Assembly: GCA_965229685.1 (NCBI GenBank)
Contig: OZ245920.1
Coordinates: forward strand, 310,001-374,000
Reading direction: 5' to 3'
Length of the DNA stretch: 64,000 nucleotides
Origin: Pacificispira sp033344895
GTDB taxonomy: Bacteria > Pseudomonadota > Alphaproteobacteria > UBA8366 > Aestuariispiraceae
Under the pieces are notes generated by a model that was not told where the DNA came from, did no database searches, and saw nothing but the letters and a program-made list of their open reading frames with translations. The translations under genes were made by a program, and so were the position numbers. Below are positions 43,436 through 52,029 of the stretch, in pieces (position 1 is the first letter of the stretch; each line of letters starts with the position of its first letter).

Positions 43436-43806
43436 ATGACTTTTGGCAGATCCGGCTGGAGGATTTCGAGGCCATCGTGCGGATCGGCGTTCATGACTTC
43501 GAGCGGACCGGACCCCAACGCCTGATTTTTACCATTCACCTGGACCTGGACTATGCTTTCGCGGGGGAGATGGACGATCTGTCGAGCGTTGTGGATTACG
43601 ACTTCGTCCGCGCTGAAATCCTGAAGAGGGTTGCCGAAGGCCATATCGAAACGCAGGAAAAGCTGATCTCCGATCTGGCGGACGCCTATCTTGGCCATCC
43701 GCGCGTATCGAGGGTCGAGATCTTTTCGCGCAAGCCGGACGTCTATCCTGAGCCCGGGGCGATTGGCGTGTCGTTGGTCCGGCACCGGGCGCGGGACTCG
43801 GAATGA
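43432..43806 (+). CDS. folB: Dihydroneopterin aldolase FolB
   Basis: 124 residues from GTG 43432, overlapping the SDR stop (GTGA). The residues IVRIGVHDFERTGPQRLIFTI, SVVDYDFVRAEI and VSRVEIFSRKPDVYP are typical of DHNA, with Glu and Lys needed for catalysis present. It splits dihydroneopterin to 6-hydroxymethyl-dihydropterin in folate synthesis. Complete and of usual size. The last gene of uvrB-SDR-folB; followed by a 512-base AT-rich gap. Confidence 0.88.
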   Translation: MNDFWQIRLEDFEAIVRIGVHDFERTGPQRLIFTIHLDLDYAFAGEMDDLSSVVDYDFVRAEILKRVAEGHIETQEKLISDLADAYLGHPRVSRVEIFSRKPDVYPEPGAIGVSLVRHRARDSE

Positions 43807-44126
43807 GGGCGCCGCTCGTCCGATCCGGTGCATAGCGAAGGGTTAAATCCCGTTTGTGAGGAATCGATTCCGGTGAGCGTAAATTGCTATAAAATCGACA
43901 AGAATCCGGACCGGCGTGGTTGAGTTGTTCACAGGGGGGACGGGGGCAAAGGATGTGCCATATGTTGCAATAGGTTTTTTTGCCTTTAACGTTTTTTTCA
44001 TACTTGACACTTTGAAAGTGAAGCAAAAACAAATGTTTAGTTATTTGTGGTTAAAAAATGGGCAAACAGGTTGAGTCCCCAGCGTTGCGCGGGGGTGCCC
44101 TGTCCGACCACATGTTGCTAACAAGG

Positions 44127-44135
44127 TTATCCACA
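44127..44135 (+). promoter_or_regulatory. Perfect DnaA box TTATCCACA
   Basis: Part of a larger inverted repeat TATCCAC-AGAGACG-GTGGATA (44128-44148). It is the only perfect DnaA box noticed in the window. Confidence 0.6.
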
Positions 44136-44156
44136 GAGACGGTGGATAGCTCAGAC

Positions 44157-44177
44157 AAATGCGATTGCATCGCATTT
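44157..44177. repeat. 21-base perfect inverted repeat
   Basis: Nine-base arms AAATGCGAT and ATCGCATTT around TGC. Located 142 bases upstream of uvrC. A regulator site or a cruciform-prone element. Confidence 0.6.
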
Positions 44178-44220
44178 TATCTAATTTTGTGCAGCTGCTG
44201 CGCATCAGAATACCAATTCG

Positions 44221-44264
44221 GCAGCGCGTCAGGGTTGCGTGATTGACATGTTGCAGCGCGTCAG
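44221..44264 (+). repeat. Two 12-base direct repeats, GCAGCGCGTCAG
   Basis: Copies at 44221-44232 and 44253-44264, 32 bases from start to start (about three helical turns), 54 bases upstream of the uvrC start. Same-face spacing suggests two molecules of one protein. Confidence 0.55.
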
Positions 44265-44318
44265 AACAACGAGACACTGATTCCTAAAGAACTTTTCGGA
44301 TTAGAGGGCCGGGCAAGC

Positions 44319-46292
44319 GTGATTGAGGCAGAAAAAGGCGATGAGACCAAATCCGGCGGCCGTACCCGGCTGCAAACCGGTGCGGATGTCATTCGCGGCT
44401 ATCTCGACCACCTTGGGAACGATGCCGGCGTCTACCGGATGATTTCCGGGGAAGGGGAGGCCCTCTATGTCGGGAAGGCGCATAATCTCAAGAAACGCGT
44501 CGCGACCTATTCCCGTCCGGATCGATTGCCCATTCGGTTGCAGCGCATGGTGGCGGAAACCGCGTCCATGGAATTCGTGACCTGTGCCAGCGAGGTCGAG
44601 GCCCTGCTGCTGGAGAACAACCTGATCAAGCGGCTGATGCCGCGTTACAACGTCCTGCTTCGCGACGACAAGACATTCCCCGACATCCTGATCCGGGGCG
44701 ATCAGGACTATCCGCAGATCGTCAAACATCGCGGTGCGCGGGATCGCAAGGGCGATTTTTTCGGGCCCTTTGCATCGGCGGGGGCGGTCAATCGCACCCT
44801 GAATGTGTTGCAGAGAGCCTTTCTGCTGCGCAATTGCAGCGACGGCGTGTTCCGGAATCGCTCACGCCCCTGCCTGCAGTATCAGATCAAGCGCTGCAGC
44901 GCGCCCTGCGTTGGCTACATCTCCCGCCCGGACTACGCGGCGACGGTGGATCAGGCCAAGGCCTTCCTGTCCGGCCGGTCCCAGGAGGTCAAGGACGACC
45001 TGGCGAAAGCCATGCAGGAGGCGTCGGATGCCCTGGATTTTGAGCGCGCCGCCGCCTTGCGCGACCGGCTTCGCGCCATGGCCCATGTTCAGTCCAGCCA
45101 GGACATCAATATCGAAGGGATCGGCGATGCCGATGTCGTCGCACTGGAGCAGCGCGGCGGACAGAGCTGTATCCAGGTATTCTTCTATCGTGGCGGGCGC
45201 AACAACGGAAACCGCGCCTATTTTCCCAGCCATGACAAGCAGTTGGAGCCACCGGAGGTGCTGGCCGGGTTTCTGGGGCAGTTCTATGAGAACCGTCCGC
45301 CGCCCAAGGACATCCTGGTCAACGAGAGGCCGGCCGAACTGGACCTTCTGGGGGAAGCGCTGGGCATCAAGGCCGGACGCAAGGTTACCATCGCCGTGCC
45401 CCAACGCGGCGGTCGTCGAAAGGCCGTCGATCATGCCGCCGACAACGCCCGCGACGCGCTGGAACGGCGGCTTGCCGAAACCTCCAGCCAGCGCCGCCTG
45501 CTGACCGGGCTTGCGGATCTGGCCGGACTTGATGCGCCCCCGGAACGGGTTGAAGTCTATGACAACAGCCATATCTCCGGCCGCCAGGCCGTCGGCGCGA
45601 TGATCGTTGCGGGCGGTGAAGGCTTCATGAAATCCGCCTATCGCAAGTTCAATATCCGGGGCGATGCGATCGGAAAAGAGGCCGCCGATGCGGCAGCGGT
45701 CGGGCTTGCCGAGGCGCCTGTTCCGGCCATCGGGGATGCGCCCGCGGGCGGCGACGACTACGCCATGACCCGCGAGGTGATCTATCGCCGGTTTGCACGC
45801 GCCATGAAGGAAGACCCCGACCGGTCGGAAGGGCAATGGCCCGATCTTGTGATCCTGGATGGCGGACGAGGACAACTGACCGCGGCCATGGAGGCGCTGG
45901 ACGAGTTGGGCCTTCAGGACGAAGTGCCAATCATGTCCGTCGCGAAGGGACCGGAGCGTGAGGCGGGCCGCGAGAGGATCATCCTGCCGGGCGCCGAGCA
46001 GCCTGTTCTGCTGCCGCCGCGCGACCCGGTGCTGTACTTCATCCAGCGTCTGCGCGACGAGGCGCACCGATTTGCCATCGGGTCGCATCGGAAGCGCCGC
46101 GCCAAGGATCAGGCGCGCAATCCGCTGGATGAGATTCCCGGGATCGGTGCTAAACGCAAGAAGGCGCTGCTGCTATACTTCGGGTCCGCCAAGGCGGTTT
46201 CGAGGGCGTCAGTTGCGGATCTGGAAAAGGTGGATGGGGTTTCGAATGCGGTTGCGCGCAAGATCCACGGGTTCTTTCATCCGAACGGTTAG
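44319..46292 (+). CDS. uvrC: UvrABC excision repair nuclease UvrC
   Basis: 657 residues from GTG 44319. GIY-YIG nuclease at the N-terminus (GVYRMISGEGEALYVGKAHNLKKR, 37-60), UVR domain near 226-255 (ALDFERAAALRDRLRAM), RNase H-like second nuclease with DNSHISGRQAVGAMIV near 413, and HhH pair at the C-terminus (DEIPGIGAKRKKALLLYF, then VDGVSNAVARKIH). It cuts both sides of the lesion with UvrB. A 6-10 residue N-terminal polar extension is unremarkable. A small secreted protein gene overlaps its 3' end. Confidence 0.97.
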   Translation: MIEAEKGDETKSGGRTRLQTGADVIRGYLDHLGNDAGVYRMISGEGEALYVGKAHNLKKRVATYSRPDRLPIRLQRMVAETASMEFVTCASEVEALLLENNLIKRLMPRYNVLLRDDKTFPDILIRGDQDYPQIVKHRGARDRKGDFFGPFASAGAVNRTLNVLQRAFLLRNCSDGVFRNRSRPCLQYQIKRCSAPCVGYISRPDYAATVDQAKAFLSGRSQEVKDDLAKAMQEASDALDFERAAALRDRLRAMAHVQSSQDINIEGIGDADVVALEQRGGQSCIQVFFYRGGRNNGNRAYFPSHDKQLEPPEVLAGFLGQFYENRPPPKDILVNERPAELDLLGEALGIKAGRKVTIAVPQRGGRRKAVDHAADNARDALERRLAETSSQRRLLTGLADLAGLDAPPERVEVYDNSHISGRQAVGAMIVAGGEGFMKSAYRKFNIRGDAIGKEAADAAAVGLAEAPVPAIGDAPAGGDDYAMTREVIYRRFARAMKEDPDRSEGQWPDLVILDGGRGQLTAAMEALDELGLQDEVPIMSVAKGPEREAGRERIILPGAEQPVLLPPRDPVLYFIQRLRDEAHRFAIGSHRKRRAKDQARNPLDEIPGIGAKRKKALLLYFGSAKAVSRASVADLEKVDGVSNAVARKIHGFFHPNG

Positions 46293-46689
46293 TTTGGCGC
46301 TACTGCTGGCCTCGGTACCCGTCGCCGGAAGCGAGGCGGATGATTGCAACGGGGCGGTTCCCGACGTGGAGCGCGCAATGCAGGATGGGTTGAGCGACCT
46401 CTCCGACGCGCGGGGGCTGACACATGAGGCGCAGAGCCATCTGAGTAAGGCACCCGGTCCCGAGAGCACGGCCTGCCGGTTCCTGACGAACGGCCGGGAC
46501 GCCTATCAGCGTGCAGCCGCCCACTTCCGGAAATGCGAGACATTGCTGGACGCGATCCTGGCCGAATGTCCAGACCCCGACTGGTCGGCGCTCAGCGCCA
46601 GTCCGCAATCCTGCCCGGTGACACGCATGGAAATCGAAAGCAGTCTCGCGGTGCTGGCCGGGGACCACAGTGCGGCCTGCGGGGACTAG
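46246..46689 (+). CDS. Small secreted protein of unknown function
   Basis: 147 residues from ATG 46246; ATG 46234 is an alternative. Both lie inside the end of uvrC in another frame, an overlap of 47 bases or more. Signal peptide (SFIRTVSLALLLASVPVAGSEA) is followed by a helical domain with six Cys (DDCNG, ACRFL, KCETLL, ECPD, SCPV, ACGD) that could form disulfides in the periplasm. I do not recognise a family. Reading on the coding of the signal peptide supports it as real, but expression is unproven. Confidence 0.6.
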   Translation: MRLRARSTGSFIRTVSLALLLASVPVAGSEADDCNGAVPDVERAMQDGLSDLSDARGLTHEAQSHLSKAPGPESTACRFLTNGRDAYQRAAAHFRKCETLLDAILAECPDPDWSALSASPQSCPVTRMEIESSLAVLAGDHSAACGD

Positions 46690-47235
46690 TTATTCCGGCC
46701 GATCCTCGAACCGGTCCCGGTCGTCGTCGCTGGACATGATACCCAGCATCACGGCGCGGAACCCTTCGACCGATTCCGGCCCTGCCGCGCGATAGGCCCG
46801 CGCGATCCGCTTTCTCTGGGTTTCCGTCAGAACGCGTTCCAGCTCCCGCCCCTGATCGGTCAGCGTCAGCAGACGCTGACGCCGGTCCACCGTGCCCTGT
46901 TCCTGACTGATATAGCCTTCCTGAACCAACTGGCTCAGGACCCGGCTCAGGCTCTGCTTGGTGATCTTCAGGATATCCAGAAGGTTCGATACCGTCATGC
47001 CGGGATAGCGGCCGACAAAGTAGATCACGCGATGATGCGCCCGGCCCAGACCGCGTTCCGCCAGAATCTTGTCCGGTTCGCCGGTAAAGTCGCGATAGGC
47101 GAAGAACAGCATCTCGATTGCCTGACGCAGTTCCTCCTCACGCAGGAACAGCGGGTTGGCACCGCTCTTGCCGGCACGGGCACGCGGCCGGTTCGGACCG
47201 CCAGAGAATGGCTTGGAGGAATTTATGTCAGTCAT
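46690..47235 (-). CDS. MarR family transcriptional regulator
   Basis: 181 residues. Winged helix at about 75-140: HHRVIYFVGRYPGMTVSNLLDILKITKQSLSRVLSQLVQEGYISQEQG, DRRQRLLTLTDQG. It is divergent from ilvE across 213 bases; an inverted repeat ATGTCA-N7-TGACAT overlaps its own start codon. The N-terminal 30 residues are basic and flexible. Neighbour layout suggests it controls itself and perhaps ilvE, as in some Rhodospirillales (PetP-like). Confidence 0.9.
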   Translation of the reverse strand: MTDINSSKPFSGGPNRPRARAGKSGANPLFLREEELRQAIEMLFFAYRDFTGEPDKILAERGLGRAHHRVIYFVGRYPGMTVSNLLDILKITKQSLSRVLSQLVQEGYISQEQGTVDRRQRLLTLTDQGRELERVLTETQRKRIARAYRAAGPESVEGFRAVMLGIMSSDDDRDRFEDRPE

Positions 47236-47243
47236 GTTGACAT
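47225..47243. promoter_or_regulatory. Candidate MarR operator
   Basis: ATGTCA at 47225-47230 and TGACAT at 47238-47243, seven bases apart, span the start codon of the MarR gene, a position fit for autorepression. Confidence 0.4.
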
Positions 47244-47448
47244 ATATGCCTCACGATGTTACCTGCTGCAACACTGAAGCGTAATTGATCATATCTTTTG
47301 GTGGTGCGCTTGAGTAATAAAATTGCGTAATCGGATGGTCGATACGACGGTGATGCGCAATAAATCGTTGCAAACCAATGGTTTGCCGGAGGAACCTAGG
47401 GGCGGTGCCGAAAACGATGCGGTCGAGCCCGAGAACGGAGTGGAAAAT

Positions 47449-48363
47449 ATGTCGTTGATGCCCTTCGACGATCGCGACGGAACGATCTGGATGGATGGCC
47501 AGTTGGTGCCGTGGCGAGATGCCAAACTGCATGTTCTGACTCACGGTCTGCACTATGCGTCGGGCGTATTCGAGGGCGAACGCGTATATGGCGGCCAGAT
47601 TTTCAAGCTGACGGAACATACCGAGCGGCTTCACAAATCCGCCGAGGTACTGGGCTTCACCGTTCCGTTCTCCGTCGAGGAGATCGACCGGGCCTGTAAC
47701 GAACTGGTTGCGGCGAACAATATCGATGACGGCTATGTCCGTCCGATTGCCTGGCGCGGGTCGGAAATGATGGGCGTGTCAGCGCAGAAGAACACGATTC
47801 ATCTTGCGATAGCGGCCTGGGAATGGCCGGCCTATTTCAGCCCTGAGGCGCGTATGCGCGGTCTGAAAATGAAGATTTCCGAATGGGCGCGCCCGGACCC
47901 CAGGACCGCCCCCGTGGTCAGCAAGGCGGCGGGACTGTACATGATCTGCACCCTGTCCAAGCACAAGGCGGAGGCTGAAGGCTACCATGATGCCCTGATG
48001 CTGGACTGGCGCGGCAACGTGGCCGAGGCGACCGGCGCCAACATCTTCTTCCTGATGGAAGACGGGAAGCTGCATACGCCGGATCCCGACTGCTTCCTGG
48101 ACGGCATTACCCGCCGCACGGTGATCGATCTGGCCCGGCGTCAGGGGCTGGACGTTGTGGAACGCCATATCCGACCGGAAGAAATGGCCAATGCCAGCGA
48201 AGCCTTCCTGACGGGGACCGCCGTCGAAGTGACCCCGATTTCCTCGATCGGCGACTACAACTTCAATCCTGGGCGGGTCTGTGAATCGCTGATGAAGGCC
48301 TATGACGAGGAAGTACGTCGTGGTTCGGACAAGGCAGCACTGATCAGCGGCAGCGCCGCCTGA
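47449..48363 (+). CDS. ilvE: Branched-chain amino acid aminotransferase
   Basis: 304 residues from ATG 47449 with GGAG nine bases upstream; the open frame from 47323 has no site. The PLP lysine is K159 (VVSKAAGLYM), preceded by the arginine-containing loop SEWARPDPRTAP; NVAEATGANIFF binds the cofactor phosphate and the C-terminal TGTAVEVTPI closes the site. Class IV fold. Transfers amino groups between Leu/Ile/Val and 2-oxoglutarate. Ends at a strong hairpin terminator. Confidence 0.93.
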   Translation: MSLMPFDDRDGTIWMDGQLVPWRDAKLHVLTHGLHYASGVFEGERVYGGQIFKLTEHTERLHKSAEVLGFTVPFSVEEIDRACNELVAANNIDDGYVRPIAWRGSEMMGVSAQKNTIHLAIAAWEWPAYFSPEARMRGLKMKISEWARPDPRTAPVVSKAAGLYMICTLSKHKAEAEGYHDALMLDWRGNVAEATGANIFFLMEDGKLHTPDPDCFLDGITRRTVIDLARRQGLDVVERHIRPEEMANASEAFLTGTAVEVTPISSIGDYNFNPGRVCESLMKAYDEEVRRGSDKAALISGSAA

Positions 48364-48384
48364 TCTGCCGGTTTTCTGTCGTGC

Positions 48385-48421
48385 CAATCGGGGTCGGGCG
48401 TGGTAAGCCCGATCCCGATTG
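48385..48421 (+). terminator. Terminator-like hairpin after ilvE
   Basis: CAATCGGG-g-TCGGGC pairs with GCCCGA-t-CCCGATTG, a 15-pair stem with one G-U, loop of 7, followed by CATTTCATCC. The tail is only weakly T-rich. Confidence 0.6.
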
Positions 48422-48460
48422 CATTTCATCCCTAGGCATTTCGACAGTTCCGGTGGCCCC

Positions 48461-49192
48461 ATGCGCGTTCCCGATATCAGTGTCGTTGTTCCCGTCTGCG
48501 ACGAAGAAGACAACGTCGCACCGCTGATCGCTGAGATCGCGGAGGCGTTTCCCGACACGACGGAAACGGAGATTATCTACATTGATGACGGCAGTCGGGA
48601 CGATACCGCCGAAGTCCTGAAGAAATGCAAGCATCTGCACCCCAATCTGCGGGTGCTGACCCACAGCGCGCGGTCCGGGCAAAGCCGCGCCATCCGCAGC
48701 GGTGTTCTGGAGGCGCGCGGCAGATTGATCTGCGTGCTGGACGGTGACGGCCAGAACGATCCGGCGGATCTGCCGCGGCTGGTCCAGATATTCGACGAAG
48801 CGGCCTCCGCCGGTGAGCGGATCGGCATGGTCATGGGCGAACGCGAAAAACGACAGGATACCGGGTTTCGCCGCTTCATCAGCCGCGTTGCCAATGCCTG
48901 CAACCGCGGCATGCTGAACCATTCCGCGCGGGATGTCGGCTGCGGACTGAAGGTGGTTTCCCGGGACGTCTTCGCTCGCATTCCCTATTTCGATCACATG
49001 CACCGCTTCATGCCGGCGCTGGTCGGGCGCGAGGGCTTTACGGTGCGCTATGAGCGCGTTAATCACCGTGCGCGGCCGCGCGGACAGTCGAAATACGGCA
49101 CGCTGGAACGGGCGATGGCTGGGATCGTGGACCTGATCGGGGTCTACTGGCTGCTCAAACGCTCGAAGCGGCCGGAAGTGACGGAGGGTTAG
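48461..49192 (+). CDS. Glycosyltransferase family 2 (DPM1/ArnC-like)
   Basis: 243 residues from ATG 48461. GT-A fold with DISVVVPVCDEEDNVAPLI at the N-terminus, IIYIDDGSRDDTAEVL near 40, and DGDGQNDPADL as metal motif near 90. Like dolichyl-phosphate mannosyl transferases it makes a lipid-phosphate-linked sugar; no C-terminal membrane helices are seen. It is followed by a LAB_N protein gene three bases on, and the pair is common in alphaproteobacteria. The donor and lipid acceptor are unknown; undecaprenyl phosphate is a guess. Confidence 0.88.
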   Translation: MRVPDISVVVPVCDEEDNVAPLIAEIAEAFPDTTETEIIYIDDGSRDDTAEVLKKCKHLHPNLRVLTHSARSGQSRAIRSGVLEARGRLICVLDGDGQNDPADLPRLVQIFDEAASAGERIGMVMGEREKRQDTGFRRFISRVANACNRGMLNHSARDVGCGLKVVSRDVFARIPYFDHMHRFMPALVGREGFTVRYERVNHRARPRGQSKYGTLERAMAGIVDLIGVYWLLKRSKRPEVTEG

Positions 49193-49195
49193 GGA

Positions 49196-49648
49196 ATGAT
49201 GGAGTGGTTGGCCGGTTTCGGGGCCAAGCTGCAGGCCATGCCGACCGAAGAGATCGTCTGGGTGACGATCGGTTTCATGGGGCAGGCGCTGTTCGCCATG
49301 CGGTTCATCATTCAATGGATCGTCAGCGAACAGAAGCGCGATAGCGTCATTCCCATTGCGTTCTGGTACTTCAGCATCGGTGGCGGAGCCGTGCTGTTGT
49401 CCTATGCGATCTGGCGTCAGGACCCGGTCATTATTCTGGGCCAGTGCACCGGACTGTTCATCTATCTGCGCAATCTCTATTTCGTGCACCGCAACCGGCA
49501 CGCCGATCTCGACGTGCCCAATCCGGACGGCGAAGGGATGGCGAGTGATCCGGTTGCGTCAGACGACGGGTTCGAAGAGACGGCGCAGGCGGATGCCGGC
49601 CCGGTCGAGGCCCATGCGCATTCCGGGCGTGGACGCCTTCAGCCATAA
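49196..49648 (+). CDS. LAB_N domain membrane protein (lipid-A-disaccharide synthase N-terminal-like)
   Basis: 150 residues, three predicted membrane helices: EEIVWVTIGFMGQALFAMRFIIQWIVSEQKR, VIPIAFWYFSIGGGAVLLSYAIWRQD, VIILGQCTGLFIYLRNLYFVHRNR. This is the LAB_N fold, which in other species is fused to LpxB, here free-standing. The C-terminal 35 residues are acidic and disordered. Pairs with the GT2 gene. Its 3' end overlaps the PAP2 gene on the other strand by 90 bases. Confidence 0.88.
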   Translation: MMEWLAGFGAKLQAMPTEEIVWVTIGFMGQALFAMRFIIQWIVSEQKRDSVIPIAFWYFSIGGGAVLLSYAIWRQDPVIILGQCTGLFIYLRNLYFVHRNRHADLDVPNPDGEGMASDPVASDDGFEETAQADAGPVEAHAHSGRGRLQP

Positions 49649-50407
49649 GGCCTTCAGGCCGCGGCCCAAGGGCCGCAACACCGGTCCGACGATGGGGCCC
49701 AGCGTCCGACGCACGGGCGCCATGTCCCTGTGCCAATGCTTCTCCACGATCCATCGGTAGAGCAACAGGACGCCGCCGCAGGTAAAGACGCCGGAATACA
49801 GGACGTCACTGAAGAAGTGCGAACCGTTCATCATCCGCATCAGACCCAAGCCGAGCCCTGCCGTGACCGACATGCAGATCCAGAACTTGCGCCGGCGTGT
49901 CGCATAGAGTGCCAAAGCCAGCGTGACATAGCCAACCGACGCATCGCCCGAGACGAAGGAACAATTCCGGCGGCACTGATCGGCGGGCAGAAGCGGCGGC
50001 GTGAAAACATACTCTCCGTCAAACTGGGTGACATGCTTCGGACGGGCCCGTCCCCAGTTGTCCTTCAGGACGGCATGAACGACCAATCCGGTCGACAGGA
50101 AGATGCAAACGAACAGAAACCCGTATCTCGCCAGTTTCTGCAACCTGTCGAGCGGACGTGTCAGCCAGAGGAAGAGAAACAGCAGCAGTCCGCCGACCGC
50201 GACATATCCCACACCGTGCCGGACATAGGCGTTGAGGAAGGCGTTGAACTCCGTCTTTCGCAGCCAGAAATCGTTTTCGCCCTTGTAGAAGATTTCCGCG
50301 ACCCAAAGGTCGATCTGGGGGAAGGGCAGAAATACGATGGTCAATGCGACAAAGGTGATTGCGCAGACCTTCAGCATTCCGGTCGTCGTCCATGGGCGTA
50401 CCGTCAT
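49559..50407 (-). CDS. PAP2 family phosphatase, variant motif
   Basis: 282 residues, six membrane segments. PAP2 motif 1 is KDNWGRARP (115-123), motif 3 RMMNGSHFFSDVLYS with R191, H197, D201. Motif 2, normally PSGH, reads CSFVSGDAS (149-157): the His is an Asp. Variants of this kind are known in bacterial PAP2 proteins. It would dephosphorylate a lipid such as lipid A, undecaprenyl diphosphate or phosphatidate. It overlaps the GT39 gene by four bases, so those two form an operon. Confidence 0.88.
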   Translation of the reverse strand: MTVRPWTTTGMLKVCAITFVALTIVFLPFPQIDLWVAEIFYKGENDFWLRKTEFNAFLNAYVRHGVGYVAVGGLLLFLFLWLTRPLDRLQKLARYGFLFVCIFLSTGLVVHAVLKDNWGRARPKHVTQFDGEYVFTPPLLPADQCRRNCSFVSGDASVGYVTLALALYATRRRKFWICMSVTAGLGLGLMRMMNGSHFFSDVLYSGVFTCGGVLLLYRWIVEKHWHRDMAPVRRTLGPIVGPVLRPLGRGLKALWLKASTPGMRMGLDRAGIRLRRLFEPVV

Positions 50408-51891
50408 TTCGGGTCCTCCAGCATGCGCAGGATCAGCCGCGTCTCGCGCCCGCGCCTGTCTCGTCTGACTATCGGGTCCAGAACCATTGTCGTGGCGAAT
50501 GCGTCCTCATAGGGGGCCGCGTCATGCGGCGTGACCAGAAGGACACGATTGCCGTCCTTCAACGGGTCATAGAGCCAGGCCATCTCATAATGATGGTCGA
50601 TCTTTGTGTCGTGGTTCCAGGCGCGGATGCGGATGTCACTGTCGCGCAGGGCATAGGCCATGCTGGCCAGCATCAGCCGATTGTCCATCAACAGGACATC
50701 GGTGCCCTGATCCGCCATGCGGGCGCGAACCGATGTGGCCGTCTCCGACCAGCCCTCCAGTTCCCCCAGTTTCTTTGCAAGACCGCGCGGGGCAAGATCC
50801 GGGACCAACACGACGACATAGAATCCCGCTGCGACGATCAGATGCAGGAGGGTGGAGGCCATCAGAATGCGTCGCCGCGCCATGGTCTTCAGCAGCACGG
50901 CCGTTACCAGGATCGACGCGGCTGGATAGGCCGTCGCCGCCCAGTTGGCATTGGCCCGCGACAGCACGGCCTGAAGGGTGATCACCGCGAGTACCGGCAG
51001 GGAAAAAGCCAGCAGCATGCGCACCGGCCCGGAAAGCCGGGCCGCCATGTCGCGGGTGACCGGAAGACACAGCAGGAATGTGGCAAACAGGATCGGACCG
51101 AACACGCCGAACTGGGCGCCGAGGAATTCGAGCATCTCGTCCGGATGCAGCACGATGCCCTGCCAATGGGCGTTGTCCGCCGTATGGCCGAGCGTGGCCC
51201 AGCCGTTCGCGGCATTCCAGGCAACATTGGGCAGGATCATTGCGGTGCCGAGACCGAAACCGCAGGCCAGGTGCCGCCAGGCGCCCCGCAAGGCGCTGCG
51301 CGCCTCACCGGAAATCCCCAAATGGATGACGGCACACAGCAGGAAATAGGCCATGGCGTATTTTGCATTGAGGCCCAGGCCGAAGGCGGCAGCCAGGGCC
51401 AGGGCGCCGGCCCAAGTCGGCCGTGTCAGGGTCCGGTGATACGCCCAGAGCGTAGCCGACCAGAACAGGAGCAGGATCGCATCGGTCGACATGATCAGCG
51501 AGGAATAGGACACCGCCGGCAGGGTCAGCCAGACGATCCCCGTCCACAAGGCCGTCTGTTGGTCGAAAAGACGTCGGGCCAGCGCGGCCAGAACGAAGGC
51601 GGTGCCGACATGCAGCAATGCCGCCGGCGCGCGAATGCACCACGCGGCATCGCCGCAGACGCTCGTCGCAGCGCCGATGACCCAGGCGATCATCGGCGGC
51701 TTGGAATAGTAACCGAACGCAAAATCACGGGACCAGGTCCAATACTGTGCCTCGTCGCCATGTAGTGACAGGTCCGTTGCCAGCAGGATTCCGTACCGCA
51801 GGATAAGCAGCACCCCTGCCAGGGCAGACAGAATGATCCAGACCGGCCGGTCTTGAGCGGGGGCAGTGCCCCCGGCGGCTTGATCGTGCAT
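50404..51891 (-). CDS. GT39-family glycosyltransferase (ArnT-like)
   Basis: 495 residues from ATG 51891 (MHDQAAGG); the frame continues open upstream but only beside the response regulator gene. About 11 to 12 membrane segments; the first periplasmic loop has LSLHGDEAQYWTWSRDF, the catalytic acidic pair of GT39/GT-C enzymes, then GYYSKPPMIAWVIG. Transfers a sugar or aminosugar from a lipid carrier to an envelope lipid. The lipid carrier could be made by the GT2 enzyme opposite. Four-base overlap with the PAP2 gene. Confidence 0.88.
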   Translation of the reverse strand: MHDQAAGGTAPAQDRPVWIILSALAGVLLILRYGILLATDLSLHGDEAQYWTWSRDFAFGYYSKPPMIAWVIGAATSVCGDAAWCIRAPAALLHVGTAFVLAALARRLFDQQTALWTGIVWLTLPAVSYSSLIMSTDAILLLFWSATLWAYHRTLTRPTWAGALALAAAFGLGLNAKYAMAYFLLCAVIHLGISGEARSALRGAWRHLACGFGLGTAMILPNVAWNAANGWATLGHTADNAHWQGIVLHPDEMLEFLGAQFGVFGPILFATFLLCLPVTRDMAARLSGPVRMLLAFSLPVLAVITLQAVLSRANANWAATAYPAASILVTAVLLKTMARRRILMASTLLHLIVAAGFYVVVLVPDLAPRGLAKKLGELEGWSETATSVRARMADQGTDVLLMDNRLMLASMAYALRDSDIRIRAWNHDTKIDHHYEMAWLYDPLKDGNRVLLVTPHDAAPYEDAFATTMVLDPIVRRDRRGRETRLILRMLEDPK

Positions 51892-52029
51892 GTTGTCTCT
51901 CACAGGGGTCGGACACCATTCGGTGCCAAGGGGCGTACACCATTCCGCAGCGTCGTCCAAGTTCCGCATTGCCTCGGCTGGCACTACGTCGCAATTTCCC
52001 CGCATTCGGGAACCACCTATAGTGCAGCC

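Larger units (their letters stand above)
43807..44318. other. AT-rich palindrome-rich intergenic region with a perfect DnaA box
   Basis: 512 bases without a gene, much more AT-rich than its surroundings. It contains: TTATCCACA (44127-44135, perfect DnaA box), TTGTTCACA (43925-43933) and TTAACCACA on the minus strand (44046-44054), each one mismatch off; the palindrome GGAATCGATTCC (43860-43871) with two GANTC sites; CACTTTGAAAGTG (44008-44020); arms AAATGCGAT/ATCGCATTT around TGC (44157-44177); and a direct repeat of GCAGCGCGTCAG at 44221 and 44253, 32 bases apart. It may be the promoter of uvrC, a DnaA-titrating site or an origin. Confidence 0.5.

Noticed and set aside
44058..44246. Small open frame in the AT-rich gap upstream of uvrC
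   Set aside because: No ribosome site and no protein-like pattern; region is better explained as non-coding.
44862..46088. 408-codon open frame antisense to uvrC
   Set aside because: Shadow; low plausibility of composition.
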